A DNA stretch of 64,000 nucleotides from positions 100,502-164,501 of the forward strand of contig WPIO01000264.1 in NCBI GenBank assembly GCA_009760855.2, given 5' to 3'. Source of the DNA: Cristatella mucedo. Its lineage: Eukaryota; Bryozoa; Phylactolaemata; Cristatellidae. Positions 35,301 to 45,745 of the stretch are shown here, piece after piece (the stretch's first letter is position 1; each line of letters begins with the position of its first letter). Made by a program: the position numbers and the translations under genes. Below the pieces are notes generated by a model. The model was not told where the DNA came from. It did no database searches and worked only from the letters and a program-made list of their open reading frames with translations.

Positions 35301-36754
35301 GAATAATATAAAGCGTTAATAACCGCTTAGAACGTCTCCCATTCGTTTTCTAAACAATGCCGTTATTCTGAAAAATAGCGTGATGACGATGTCATAAATG
35401 CAAGTATGCGCGAGTTTTATACATCTAATATTTCAGAGTGTTTTCTAATATTCCTAATTCCACTGTTAGTTCATCACGAAATGTTTGTTTGTTTATTTTT
35501 GTCCCGTGTAGCCTAAACTTCCTAAAAATATGCACCATGAAAGCAAATATGAATTATCGCAGTAACCCTCGAGTATTCCGGCAAGTGTAAACATAGCTTG
35601 AAGTTATGATTGGCTCTGTATATTTTCTGTCTTTCTAAATACACGTGTCCAGATTTTTAATTTAAATGCGTACCGCTTAAGCTGGCATATTTCAGCAATT
35701 TCGTTAGTCAGTTGGAATAATAGCATGCAGGTTCTTATGGATAGCTGAGAAGATCAGTTCTCTCGTTTTAATAAACAGCAGTGAAATTAAGACAATTATT
35801 ATCCGGAACATGAACCATCGCCTCAAAAAGCCGAAGTCAAATGCCTCATCAAAATTAATCATCTACGAATAAATTCTGAAACGCTATTTTAATTGGGAAA
35901 GCCCTCACTTTCACGCTTAGACACTCCTTGAACAAGAACTCTGAATTACGTTTATCAATGTGAGATTACCGTGTTCCAGAAATGTCTGAGTGAAAGAAAA
36001 GGTAAGAATGGAGTTATACTAAAGCTTTTCACTCGCTGAATACAGGACTTCACATGATCGCTCCACGGCACGTTCCCTCGTTGCCATACTAGATCTTAGC
36101 CTAAACTCTCAGGAAGACTAGAATCACAGCGGCTATATTCTAATTTACATTAGTGCCTATTTCATCAGCTTTCGTTCAAAATAACTGCTTGAAACTTTCT
36201 ACACGAAAGTTTACAGACGGAGCAGCTTTTTCATCTACACTCCCTTATAGTTATCTACAAATATTCCATTGATCAGTAACCCGAGAAAACTAAAGCAGAC
36301 ACACCTGGCGTTTGTGCTTAAATGGCACCTGGCTTTCACTAAGTTTCTACAACATAGTTGTACAAGTGATAGCTTTGTATGGAGGCTCCACAAATTAAAT
36401 TTTAAATTTTTGAACATTATCATTTAACCTAAAAGTTGGCTTGCGCCAGAAAGCTCGGAGCATAAGCGAGTACAATCGAGGGGCAATGCAGTAGCAATCT
36501 CTGGAGCGTGTGTGCAATGCACCAGTGCGGCAGACGTTTTTTTCAAAATTAGAGAGGGTCGTTCATTGTGTGACACCCAGACACGCGTGCTGCAATCAAA
36601 ACGCGTGAGACGCGGAGCGGCCAGGGAACGCAATGAGCGGCCAAACGCCGCTACCGGATCACGGAAGTTACCGAGCAAGCACTACCATGGACCGAATGAC
36701 GGTACCTCTCTCGCCGCAAGTAGGTGACCGCCAGGACCCTTCCTGCCACGTAGC

Positions 36755-36840
36755 ACTAAAGGAAGATTCTAATAATTGCAATACATTTGCATAGCACCCT
36801 AAGAGATCCAAATCTCTTTGTAGATAATGTATACATGCTT
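36755..36840 (-). mobile_element. LINE tail-like fragment
   Basis: ctaataattgcaatacattt then agcaccctaagagatccaaa and tctctttgtag, a diverged reversed family-1 or SINE end. The plus-strand frame at 36512-36727 precedes it and is not supported as a gene. Confidence 0.45.
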
Positions 36841-37868
36841 TTTAGAACTCATTATTAACTAATTGATGATAATTACGTCACAATTTTGATATATCGATAT
36901 CGACCTATGTTGATATCAATATCAACACTAATATTAACATATTCTGAGACATTAATTAAATTAAAATAATATTATGAATATCCTTTCACTTGTGCTAATT
37001 TGTTAATTTATTAATTATTTTGCATTTATGCACAGCTTTTTGTTGCTTATGAGTGACTTTATCGGCGTTGCTATAGCATCCGACTGGCTTCATACGCGCT
37101 TAATAAAGAATACCCTTCTTGCAGCTGTTTTCTTACACACACCACTAATAACTTAGCATCATCACGACGCCAGGTTATTAGAGTGCTATAGATTATCACG
37201 GGTTTTCAAAAATAATAATTACAAGCAAGAGGACTCAGTTTCAGTGGTGTGGCTCACATGAAACCGAGTTTTCGGAATGCTCCAATGTCGTATGCTGTAA
37301 CTGGTGGTGTTAGTAAGTAGCCCCTCTTCGGCATTTTTATTATACCGTTCCAATTTAGTTATGCAAGCTAGTTATGGAAGATATGTGCATAGAGTATTGC
37401 AGGCGTTTCTTGTTAGCGTCGACACTACTGCGTCTATATTTGATTATTATACGTCGTGCTTATCGACCAACGAGTCACTAGTGCTAGTTGCTAAGAACGC
37501 ACTTCCGCAAGGACTCAAAGGTTTGCATGCAGGCTTTGGCGGCTCATTAAGCAAACGATTGACACGAGGGCCTAAATTGTATATTTAGATACTAGGTTGG
37601 TAATTACCACTTAAAGTGAGTTTATTTCTGCTTTCCGAGTGTTTTTTGTTTGCTTTATGTTCGTTTTTCCTAAATAGCTAAAGTGCAGATTACCTTTACT
37701 GAATAGGCTATGCTGCTAGGGGTTTTGCATTGCATTCACTTAGCATACAAGCAAAAATTGTCACATGAACGAATCATATATTTGCAGTACACGTCATTGA
37801 ATTGTGTTATTAGCTCTGGTTAAAAGCCGTCGCTGCAGTGCCGTTTGGAGGCGCCGCTGAGCACGCTT

Positions 37869-38075
37869 TTAGCAGTTGGCGAGAGTGAAGATTTTGCGAT
37901 CGAACTCTGAAGTCGTGCACACGCGGTCGTCAATGTGCACTGGGTCGTTGAAGTCGATGCCCCAGTGCAAGGTTGCGTGACCCTTGATCGCCTTCAGGAA
38001 GCACGCGATGCCGTCGCTCTGGGTGAGCGAAGCGTATCCAGCCAAGCAGTCGCCGTTGCAGAGCTTGCCGGCATT
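37869..38075 (-). CDS. M15 gene exon 4 (third zinc ligand, stop codon)
   Basis: 207 bases, phase 0, after acceptor ttcggctccag. Encodes [17 protein letters not shown], then [19 protein letters not shown] and NDPVHIDD with the zinc-binding histidine, and ends FTLANC followed by TAA at 37871-37869. Two cysteines near the start suggest a disulfide, as expected for a secreted protein. The open frames on both strands at 37930-38472 are shadows of this exon, the intron and exon 3. Confidence 0.88.
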   Translation of the reverse strand, partial: NAGKLCNGDCLAGYASLTQSDGIACFLKAIKGHATLHWGIDFNDPVHIDDRVCTTSEFDRKIFTLANC

Positions 38076-39056
38076 CTGGAGCCGAAAGGAAAACAGGACT
38101 CGGCTGCATCTCCTCGCAACTCCTCGAGGCCGGCGGCCACTCGAGCTGCCAGCTGCGCGGCTCAGCGAGGAGGCGCGGAGAGCCGCGGCTGCAGCTCACG
38201 CTCCAACCGCGCGGCGCCTGCCGCCAGGCGGAGCGCCCGACGCCGCCGGCGTCCCTCCGCGCTCGCGCGACCTGAGCAGGCGGCGGCGATCTAATCCCTA
38301 CCGTGCGAATATTCATGTCAATGGCGTGGCCGATCATGTGACAGCTCCTCTGGGCATTCCACTGGTTGCCGGTCACTGGCACCTTTCTGTAGTGACTGGT
38401 GACGAGGATCTACAAAGAGAAGCGACGCTCGCGACACCGACGGTCGATACACACGGCTGTCTGCCTTTCTGACATGCCCAAAGTCTGTGCGAAAGGCCGG
38501 TAGCTCGGAGCAGGCAGCTGACCGTCAGAAGCCAACAGCGACGCCGACAACGTCACCGCAGCGGCAGGCCCGGTGAGTTGCGTACCGTTACGCCGCAGTT
38601 GCCAGCGTAGACGTTCATCTCTCGCATTTTGTTCAGGAAGTCAGGGTGAACGCGAGCCGACGTAGACGTTCCATAGGCGTCAGCGAAGCGCGTGCCGGCG
38701 TAGTTGAACGAGACCAGTGGGCAAGCTCCTGCTGTGCGGAACGAGGCGCCGGAAGCGTGAGGCGACCGCGAGTGAAGGCACTCGAAAGAGTAGCGTCGGA
38801 ACAAAGTGCAACGATGCGTGAGTCGGACGTGCGGGTCAAAGTAAAAGAGTGCTCGGCGAAAGTGCGGGCGTTGCACCACGCTGACGATCGCCGTCAACGG
38901 CTGCCGCCTGGAAGCTCGAGAAGCAGCTAAAGTATTTACTTTACCATGCTTACTCGCTACCCAACGACTAGACCATCTGCGAACAAGCACAACGGCAAAC
39001 GTTTCGCCATTCCTTAAAAAGCAAGGTGAATAAATGTTGGCTGATTTAAATTGTTG

Positions 39057-39100
<44 letters not shown>

Positions 39101-40600
39101 TTATTTATTTATTTATATTTATATATAAATATATGTATATATGTATATATATATTTATATATTTATTTATATATAAATGTATATATATATAAATATATAT
39201 ATAGGTATGTATATATGTATATATATGTATATATATATATATATGTGTGTATATATATATGTATATATGTATATATAGCAGGAATTTGAATCAGTTATGT
39301 ATGGGTATGTATAAAGATTATTGCAACATTTAAGCTGTATTTATACATTTGCCAGTGGTGCCCTGAGCTGCCGGGGTCGCGGGTGCTACCCAGGTCTCTC
39401 GGTTCAGGAACAAGGACCACGCGGCTTCCGAGCCGGTAACTGCGTCGGAGTTGCGGTGCCGCCTTAAAGCCGTCCTTTCCGCACGTGGAATTCCGAGGTC
39501 GACCGGGTAAGCTTCATTGTTTGGCCACCAGCTGCCTAGAGCCTCGACCACGAATAGCCTCAACACTGCCGACCTGTAGCCAGAGGTTAGGAAAGATTAG
39601 GAAATGGCTGAGCATTTATCCGTCTAGCCCCGGGCCGCCCTAACCAAAGCATCTTTGCTGCTGTCGGACGGCACCGTCATATCAAAAAATACTAAATCAA
39701 TGCAGTTGTCAATGACCAGGTCCGGCTTGAGAGCCAGACCACCGTCAAGCTGGAGGGCACGGCCTGCCGACATGTAAATGAGCGCGGTGGCCGGAAGCGC
39801 TCCGATTAGGTAGGATTACCTGCTGCATGGTTCGCACCCTACACATGGGTTGTTAAGTACGACTTCTTACACATGCGTTTGTAAGTGCCCTCAACCATAG
39901 TCATTTAATAGTAAGCACTGCCCGATGCGGTTGCTCGATGCTGGTTCTAACACAACACTCTCCGGACTAGAGTTTCCTTAGACAGCTGTCGACGCTAAAT
40001 GCTAAATGCTTTGTGACCTCTGTGAGGCGATGCCTGGGCTCGATTCAGCATCACAATCACCCCTCGGCCGTGTATTCCTACTGTGCCCCCGACGCCGCCG
40101 CGGCACACGCTGCAGCCGCCGCCGGGACGGAGAGGCTCTCCTAGGCTCTCTCGGCTCTCACTCACCGGATGCCGGGAGGCAGCACTGCCGATTGGCGGCG
40201 CCGTCGCACAGGCCGCTGGCGTAGCCTCCGCCGCACGATATTGTGTTCACCTGGCAGACGCCTCCTCTGCTTGTGCATCCCGTGTCTGCAACGGCGAGCA
40301 GCGGAGTCGGCCCGGAGAGCGCCGGCGCCACAGCTGAAGCAGCGAGGCAGTTTCTCCGGAGCGCCGCCGCCGCCGCCTCTGCTGCGCCCCGTAGGGTGGG
40401 CGAGCGCCCAGCTAGCGAGGGCGAGAGCGCCTGGGGCGGCGGGCGGGCTCTAACTCTAACTCTCGCTATAACTCGCTCTAACTCTAACTCTCGCTCTAAC
40501 TGTACAGCCGGCGAGAGGGAAAAGCGAAGGCGACTGAAAGCTCACCGGCGGCACTGGCCAGGGCCAGGCAGGCAAGAGCTATTCCTGCTGAGAGGAGCAT
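37869..40600 (-). CDS. Secreted peptidase M15 domain protein (four exons, apparently complete)
   Basis: Coding exons in transcription order are 40600-40546, 38728-38586 (or from 38731), 38409-38302 and 38075-37869. Their lengths 55, 143, 108 and 207 sum to 171 codons including the TAA stop, and every junction keeps the frame. The product is a signal peptide ([18 protein letters not shown]) followed by one M15-type domain: a leading [14 protein letters not shown] helix, [12 protein letters not shown], the zinc motif S-x-H-x-x-G-x-A-x-D ([10 protein letters not shown]), and [14 protein letters not shown] with the third ligand. The family includes bacterial D-Ala-D-Ala carboxypeptidases, phage endolysins and related proteins of the Hedgehog fold. 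A secreted cell-wall-cleaving role, such as digestion of bacteria or defence, is inferred and not shown. Substrate is unknown. Confidence 0.88.
38076..38301 (-). other. M15 gene intron 3, strongly GC-rich
   Basis: 226 bases from donor gtaggg to acceptor tccag. Dense in CG dinucleotides and much richer in G and C than the window average, like the flanking exons. The composition is therefore a property of the locus and not of the coding sequence alone. Confidence 0.75.
38302..38409 (-). CDS. M15 gene exon 3 (first two zinc ligands)
   Basis: 108 bases, exactly 36 codons, phase 0 at both ends. The acceptor is cgcttctctttgtag, the donor gtaggg. Residues include [18 protein letters not shown] and [13 protein letters not shown], so the first histidine and the aspartate of the M15 zinc site are both here. 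An in-frame TAG created by the acceptor confirms the exon does not extend upstream. Confidence 0.9.
38586..38728 (-). CDS. M15 gene exon 2
   Basis: 143 bases with two leading bases. The donor is gtacgc, after the codons for CGVT at the 38586 end. The acceptor can be either of two overlapping AGs (exon starting at 38728 or 38731), which changes the protein by one residue only. Encodes [19 protein letters not shown] and [19 protein letters not shown], the N-terminal part of the M15 domain. The longer frame upstream (to 38990) reads through intron 1 and is not coding. Confidence 0.85.
38990..39055. other. Part of M15 intron 1
   Basis: Short transition from GC-rich to AT-rich sequence inside the 1.8-kb first intron. 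Nothing recognised. Confidence 0.5.
39056..39285. repeat. (AT)n / (TTTA)n microsatellite in M15 intron 1
   Basis: Pure AT run followed by ttta repeats and mixed tatgta units over about 230 bases. It interrupts an otherwise GC-rich locus. Confidence 0.95.
39330..39880 (-). mobile_element. R2/NeSL-like non-LTR retrotransposon, 3'-terminal ORF remnant
   Basis: Minus-strand pieces, with frameshifts and stops between them, read like the C-terminus of a retrotransposon with a restriction-like endonuclease: [10 protein letters not shown] then [20 protein letters not shown] (39600-39760), and [19 protein letters not shown] then [17 protein letters not shown] and FLNRETW (39330-39590). The order KPDLVI, hydrophobic D-x-T-V-P, LVRA, GSW-x-x-N, LGI is characteristic of that group. 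It lies in intron 1 of the M15 gene in the same orientation. Assignment to an exact clade needs a search. Confidence 0.6.
40443..40500. repeat. (CTAACT)n-like microsatellite
   Basis: Repeated taactc units with interspersed tcgct, about 55 bases, in M15 intron 1 just downstream of exon 1. Superficially telomere-like but not a telomere repeat. Confidence 0.8.
40546..40600 (-). CDS. M15 gene exon 1 (signal peptide)
   Basis: ATG at 40600-40598 followed by 18 codons, [18 protein letters not shown], plus one base, then donor gtgagc at 40545. Hydrophobic core and small residues before the predicted cleavage site are textbook. The spare base fits the two leading bases of exon 2. The longer minus frame from 40918 passes through this ATG but its upstream part has no sign of coding. 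Plus-strand frames at 40006-40638 are products of GC richness. Confidence 0.82.
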
Positions 40601-41020
40601 TCTCTGGTCGCAGTCGGCGGTTTGCGGCCGTGCGCTGAGCGCGAGCTTGTTATAGGCAGCGGCCCTGAATGGGCGTTGCAGCATCGATAAGGGACACGTC
40701 GCCATGAAGATAGGAGGGACCTTGAGGTTTTGGCTATAGCACAATCCAGGGACTTCTACGAATCGAGCGCTGGGAGCCAACGGGCTCAGTGAGCCACGAG
40801 GAATATCAGGGCTACATCCAGCAGCACGAGCGCTGCAAACTAGTGCAGTGCAGGCCGTCTTGAAACCCTGCTGCAAAAGCGAAATCTCGATGCCTCCCTG
40901 CATTGAGACTGCAGTCAAGTCATGAAAAAGCTGAGGCTGACGTCGACTCCATCCCTATCAGCAGCAGCGGCAGCTGCTGCCGATAGGAGCCCAGGGGCTG
41001 ATGGCGGCCGCTAGGTAGTC
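40600..41020 (-). promoter_or_regulatory. GC-rich promoter region of the M15 gene with TATA-like box
   Basis: CG-dense sequence upstream of the ATG. A TATA-like tataac lies at about 40650-40655, 50 bases before the start codon, implying a short 5' UTR (ending agcgcacggccgcaaaccgc and a further 17 bases before the ATG). A repeated cagcagcggcagctgctgcc lies near 40960. Confidence 0.45.
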
Positions 41021-41039
41021 TTGAAAATCAAGAAATTTA

Positions 41040-41170
41040 GGGCCCTACGAATCCGTAACCAATCTTTTCACATTTTTATATCGTATACCCCCAAAGCATG
41101 GAACTCGAACAGATTAACATCGCTTGAACAGATTGTGAAATCTCCAGACTTGAAGTAATTTAAAATGAAG
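41040..41170 (+). mobile_element. Short LINE remnant
   Basis: tatcgtatacccccaaagca then tggaactcg and ctccagacttgaag correspond to the PKAWNS ... SPDL part of the family-1 ORF, badly mutated. Confidence 0.5.
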
Positions 41171-41636
41171 ATAACAACCACACGTGCATCACAGTTATAA
41201 ATTAGCCGTGATAATTTTCCCTTGGTTACTTATGCTTTCTGAAATTGTGAATTGTATCGCTAAATAAAATTGAAACCTGAGTGCTTACCTGTGTTGAACT
41301 CAGTGCTGGCCATTAGCAAGACGTCCTACTAAACGGTAGCACCAGAATTTATTTTTCGCTTCTATGTCTTAGCTTAAGCGTAGTACTTATTTGCTTCGCA
41401 TTGTTTGATAAGTAAGGTATTCTGCATTTCAATAATCCTTGACATTTTCTTATTTCACAACTAGTTTCAAAGTGTCAGAGGAAGATATATTTCGGATATG
41501 GCCCAATGCAAAAATATTATATTCATGGAGTAGAAACAGATTTAATTTTCATGGAAAAATCGTTTCTTTTTTAAGATATTTATTGTAATAATGGTATCTC
41601 CCACTTTTATCATTAGATACAAAATGAAAATACTCA

Positions 41637-41772
41637 CGCTGGTTTAGCCCAGTGGTTAAGGTCCTCGCCCTATAGCATATCGCCATGGTCGTTGGCTCAA
41701 ATTCTGTGTCATATATGAAGCGCCTGGATAGGGTTTAAGTTCTCTTAAGGCGCTATAGACAGTCATTGTTTT
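41637..41772 (+). mobile_element. tRNA-derived SINE, diverged copy
   Basis: tggtttagcccagtggttaa, a B-box-like ggctcaaattc, then tgaagcgcctggatagggtt and aggcgctatagac. All parts of the SINE are present but altered more than in the copies at 44807 and 60746. Confidence 0.8.
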
Positions 41773-44429
41773 TTCGTAATTTTTTTCAGTCTGGAATATA
41801 TCGCCGGCTATGGCTTAGCTGCAGCAGGCATAGCTTAATATCTGTTTGAGGTATACCTCCTGCCCCCAGTTCATCTGAGAAGGATAAACATAGCTTTTTT
41901 AAAGTTAAAACTAATCACTTTGGTGACATGGACATTTTCTTGTACATAAACATCGAATCTACTTTCAGTCCGCACATCCAGATTAGCTTCAATGGCTTCC
42001 TTCTTAACAGTATTGCACCGACAACGCTTTCGCACGGTTGGTTTAGACAGTGGAATCAATCCTCGACAAAATGCGTGGATTTCTAGCTCATGATGTTGGT
42101 GTTTTCTTTCCAGCCACTATTCCTAGTTAGTTAATGCTGCAAGATTCCATGCATTGAATTATTAATTATTTTAGCAACATCAGACTTTCAAAAATATGAT
42201 GCTTATTCATCATAATTCCGGACCCAAAATTCCGGGTTGGCATATTCCAGGTTGGATTCAAAACCGGCATATGTTTTAAAATCTCGCCTCTTTAGAAATG
42301 ACTTAGTGCATAAACTGAAGACACACCGGCAGGCTTCACAATTTAGCTACTCTTAATGTCGCGTAGCTGATCGTGAGAATTCTTGTAACTATTTATTTAT
42401 CCTAATAATTGCTGTTCTGTAAGTGGTCTAAGAGAAATCAATCCTTATTCGAGAACTTTGCAACCTATAACAAAAGACTAAATAGCCAAGGGTTAGTGAC
42501 TTGAAGGGTTTCATGGTGACAAAAGCTTGAAAAATTACTCAGTTATCATGCACAGACAAGTTTGAAAAAGTACACAAGAATAAACTAGGTGTGCGGTTGT
42601 TTATTTGTAAATGTGTCTGCAAATATGTACTCGATCATGCGCAGGTGAGCGTTAAGAGAAACTGAAGCAAAAACTTACAAATGTATTTGGCCGAAGGGAA
42701 TATTGATCGGAATGCAGGCGTCTTCAGCTACAATTTGCACACTGTTTGGTCACTGCAGGTAGCGACCGTGGTTGGAAGTGAGTTCCGGGCTTTCGGATTC
42801 ACACTGAACATCAACGGCTGCTAGTAATCGAAAACTATAAGATGATCCGCAATTGCAAAACCTCCAAGAAGTTTGCTGCAGCCTTTCGGAGACTATTCCT
42901 TGTCTGGCTAGGCCAGACGAAGGGAGGATCTTTAACCAGCGTCCATCTGTTATGCACATCCGGATACCTTGAAATTTGCTTGGAGACCATTAAGAAAGAA
43001 AACCTTAAGCAAGGTTTCGCTCTCAGCGATGGTGGCATGCAGAAAACGTGATAAGCCTCTCGTCTTCGCATCCAGAGATATTTGCACACGTATAGCAAAT
43101 ACGTCGTTCCCAAAGTGTGGCTTTGCCTCCTAGAAATGCATGTGATTTTTAGCTTCACCTTTTTACAGAACTTGCCGAGAAATTGAGCATCTGGCGACAC
43201 TGGAGTCCTGCTAAATCAACTACTCAGTCACAGCTATAGCAATGGGTCACACAAAATTTCTCTCAGTAACTTTCTTGGTGTATATTCATTTTATACTACA
43301 CATACACAAATTGCATACATACTACATATACTTGCGAATATACGTGATGCTACACACTCATATGAAGGTCTTTATCATTTTCAACCGCAAAAGCAAGTTT
43401 GCTCCTATCTGTGATTATAAGCTTCATAATTTCATGAGAAGTTAAACAACATCTAATTCAAGTAAACAACTGTAAGGACGGCTGCGTTCAATCTACTATG
43501 AGATTTATTCTCTTACAAAGGCTTAGGGAGATGTTTACCAGTTAAAACTGTGGCTCGCATCTGACCTGATACTCTCGGCTGACTTCCTCACTTAGAGCAG
43601 CAGGCTCTTGAATCCTGGAGTTTAGAAAGCCACGACCGTTACAAGATCTCGCTAGCAGTGTCCCATCTTGTCTACCTAATCCCTTAAGCCAAACACTCAA
43701 CAAGACTATATGTTGCTAGTAAATGGCAAGATATAGTGCATCTCTTATCTCTACATTGCTTCACTAGAAAACTTGCAAAGCTAACCAAAGACTTTACTAA
43801 TGTAAATCGAGACGTGAAGCAAAACATAGATGCTGGGTAGAGTGGATCACTGTCCAAGCACTACTGGAGCTCCACTTCAAGTTAGTGAAAGCTTTGGAAA
43901 TCGAGCCATTCCAAACCTGCAGCTAAGAATTTATATTTCAATTACCACTTGGTTAAGATTGCAGGCTAAGCAGCAGAGGCAGCTTTCACTCACTCGATTC
44001 CTCGATCGGTACGTACCTGCCAGCATCGATAGCCATGTTTTGAGTACAATGGTAGCCAATACTGCAGCACCCAATGAGACTCCCTCAAAGTGAATACGTA
44101 GCGTCACAGAAAATCTTCTTCACCGGCTACAATTAGTGTAATAAAAATACTGTTGCTTCTTTTGAATTAGACTTGTTTGCAACAAACGCAACTCACGTAA
44201 GCAGTCGTAGTCCCTGCAGAAGCTCAACAAATGATGGTTAATTTGTGAAAATAACCTTGACCGATGAATGTTGCCCCTAACGATATAATATGGCTCCCTT
44301 AACAGAATGCATGAATTACCCAGACATAGTTCCTTAGATGACTCCCTTAGAGCAGCATAGCAATGACGATAATATACACCGATCTGGTGTATATCCAGTC
44401 ATGGTGACACAGTAAAGTCTGCAGTTACT
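41773..44429. other. No supported gene
   Basis: About 2.6 kb. A minus-strand frame at 42835-43200 and a plus-strand one at 42842-43051 overlap each other without recognisable domains; weak LINE-like wording lies near 42770-42790. Nothing I can annotate. Confidence 0.4.
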
Positions 44430-45035
44430 ATAATAATATTAATAATAATAATGCACTTGATAAAGCGCCCTCAGAGAACTCAATCTCTTTCTAGGCGCCT
44501 TACATTTGCTGCAAAGGGAAATGCAATTGAATGGTGAGTAATATCATGCTTGATTAACAACATGAATAACATGGTTAGGGGTGACATGCATAGGGTCAGC
44601 ATGCAAATGTGGTTAGTGGCAGGATGCACAGTGTCAGCACGCATAAGTACATGAAGGACGAATCACAGGGACCCACTAAATCCTGTCCTAAGTAAGTATG
44701 TTTTTAAGTTCTTTTTAAATGTGGTAAAGTCAGGGGATGTTCGGACGCAAGTCGGAAGGGAGTTCCAGGCTTTGGGAGCATATGAACTAAATGCACGGTC
44801 TCCAAATATATAAATATATATATAGATAATTCATTTATAAAGCCCCAAGAGAACTTAATCTCTATTCAGGCGCTTCACATATGCCTTGGGGCTTGAGCCC
44901 ACGACCTGTCAGACCTTGGTCGGAGCGAGCACCTTAACCGCTAGACCAGACCACCTCGGCGCCAAAGGATTTGAGGTTTTTACGAGGTATTGGTGGACTG
45001 TTGGATTCCGAAAAGCGGGTGGTACGATTACTGAA
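44430..45035 (-). mobile_element. LINE family 1, split by a SINE
   Basis: AAT tail, hairpin and 3' UTR from 44430, then the end of the ORF. The LINE reads ggtctccaaa up to 44806 and resumes with ccaaaggatttgagg at 44962, ending near 45035. Removing the SINE restores the family consensus exactly at the junction. Confidence 0.9.
44807..44961 (-). mobile_element. tRNA-derived SINE nested in a LINE, with target duplication
   Basis: Reversed SINE: AT-rich tail, then aagccccaagagaacttaat, gcgcttcacatatg, a B-box-like sequence and an A-box-like region ending cggcg. Flanked by direct ccaaa repeats at 44802-44806 and 44962-44966, a 5-bp target-site duplication. This defines both ends of the SINE, about 155 bases. 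Confidence 0.93.
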
Positions 45036-45609
45036 TGAGCATAATAAATTAGGAAGGAAATAATGAAGATAATAAAATGAATGCATCAAGAGATGAATTA
45101 CATCAGTAAGTCAAACTTTAGCAGACATGCTTTTCTGTCGAGTATGCGAACAAATATACAAGCAGCGAAGTTCCTTGGCCAAGGCATGGTTTTTCGAGTA
45201 AGAGTCGAATGACTCCAAAAAGCGAACAGACTTTAAAATTTAAGTTCAGCCTCTCTGTATCATCTAGTTCAATCTGAATTCATCTTCACATCTCTCTGTC
45301 CTATTTTAGCACTTGATGTGTGCTAAATTTTAACAACTCGCTACCCCCAAAAGGCTGAAACTGCCACGTGCTATACCACCTGGAGAAGTCATATCATTTC
45401 AGATTCCACTGCTTATCTGACGATTCTATCTGGCTAGCACCTGGTTTTATTGTCCTGCCTTCTCCGATTTGCTACAATTACCTCAATTGAGCTCGTTCAG
45501 GTATAAGAATGCAGTCGCCTAAGGAGATTTTTAGACGATCAATGAAGTCTGAAGGTGGAGCTACACAACAGCTACCAGTGTTTTATAACTAGGAGTGAGC
45601 GGTGGGTTT

Positions 45610-45745
45610 TAAATAAAATATATATAATTTGTGTATCGAGGTAAGAGAGCTCAATCTCATTCCATGTGCTTCGCATATGTAGCATGTCTGGAGACCATGA
45701 ACTCAGCCGTCAAATACATTCACCTTGACCTCGGTCGCTAAATGC
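45610..45745 (-). mobile_element. Old SINE copy
   Basis: gtaagagagctcaatctcat, tgcttcgcatatg and ccttgacctcggtcgctaaa match the reversed SINE with many changes; the tail (tatatataattt) is at the low-coordinate side. Confidence 0.6.

Larger units (their letters stand above)
34741..37868. other. Gene-poor stretch with two LINE-like tails
   Basis: About 3 kb without a supported gene. Short minus-strand LINE-tail-like pieces lie at about 35215-35300 and 36755-36840. Around 36890-36945 lies a cluster of palindromes (tatcgatatcga, gttgatatcaatatcaac). The rest is unique-looking AT-rich sequence and contains the 3' flank of the M15 gene, where a minus-strand AATAAA-type signal could lie near 37620. 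Confidence 0.45.

Noticed and set aside
37930-38472. Open frames of 119-162 codons on both strands in the GC-rich island
   Set aside because: They are read-throughs of M15 exons 3-4 and intron 3 in wrong frames. The splice-bounded frame carries the zinc motifs.
40443-40500. Telomere-like taactc repeats
   Set aside because: The unit is not TTAGGG-type, the run is only about 55 bases and it is imperfect. It is an intronic microsatellite.
40006-40638. Several overlapping plus-strand frames
   Set aside because: GC-rich DNA lacks stops by chance. They overlap each other in different frames and run antisense to the M15 signal-peptide exon.
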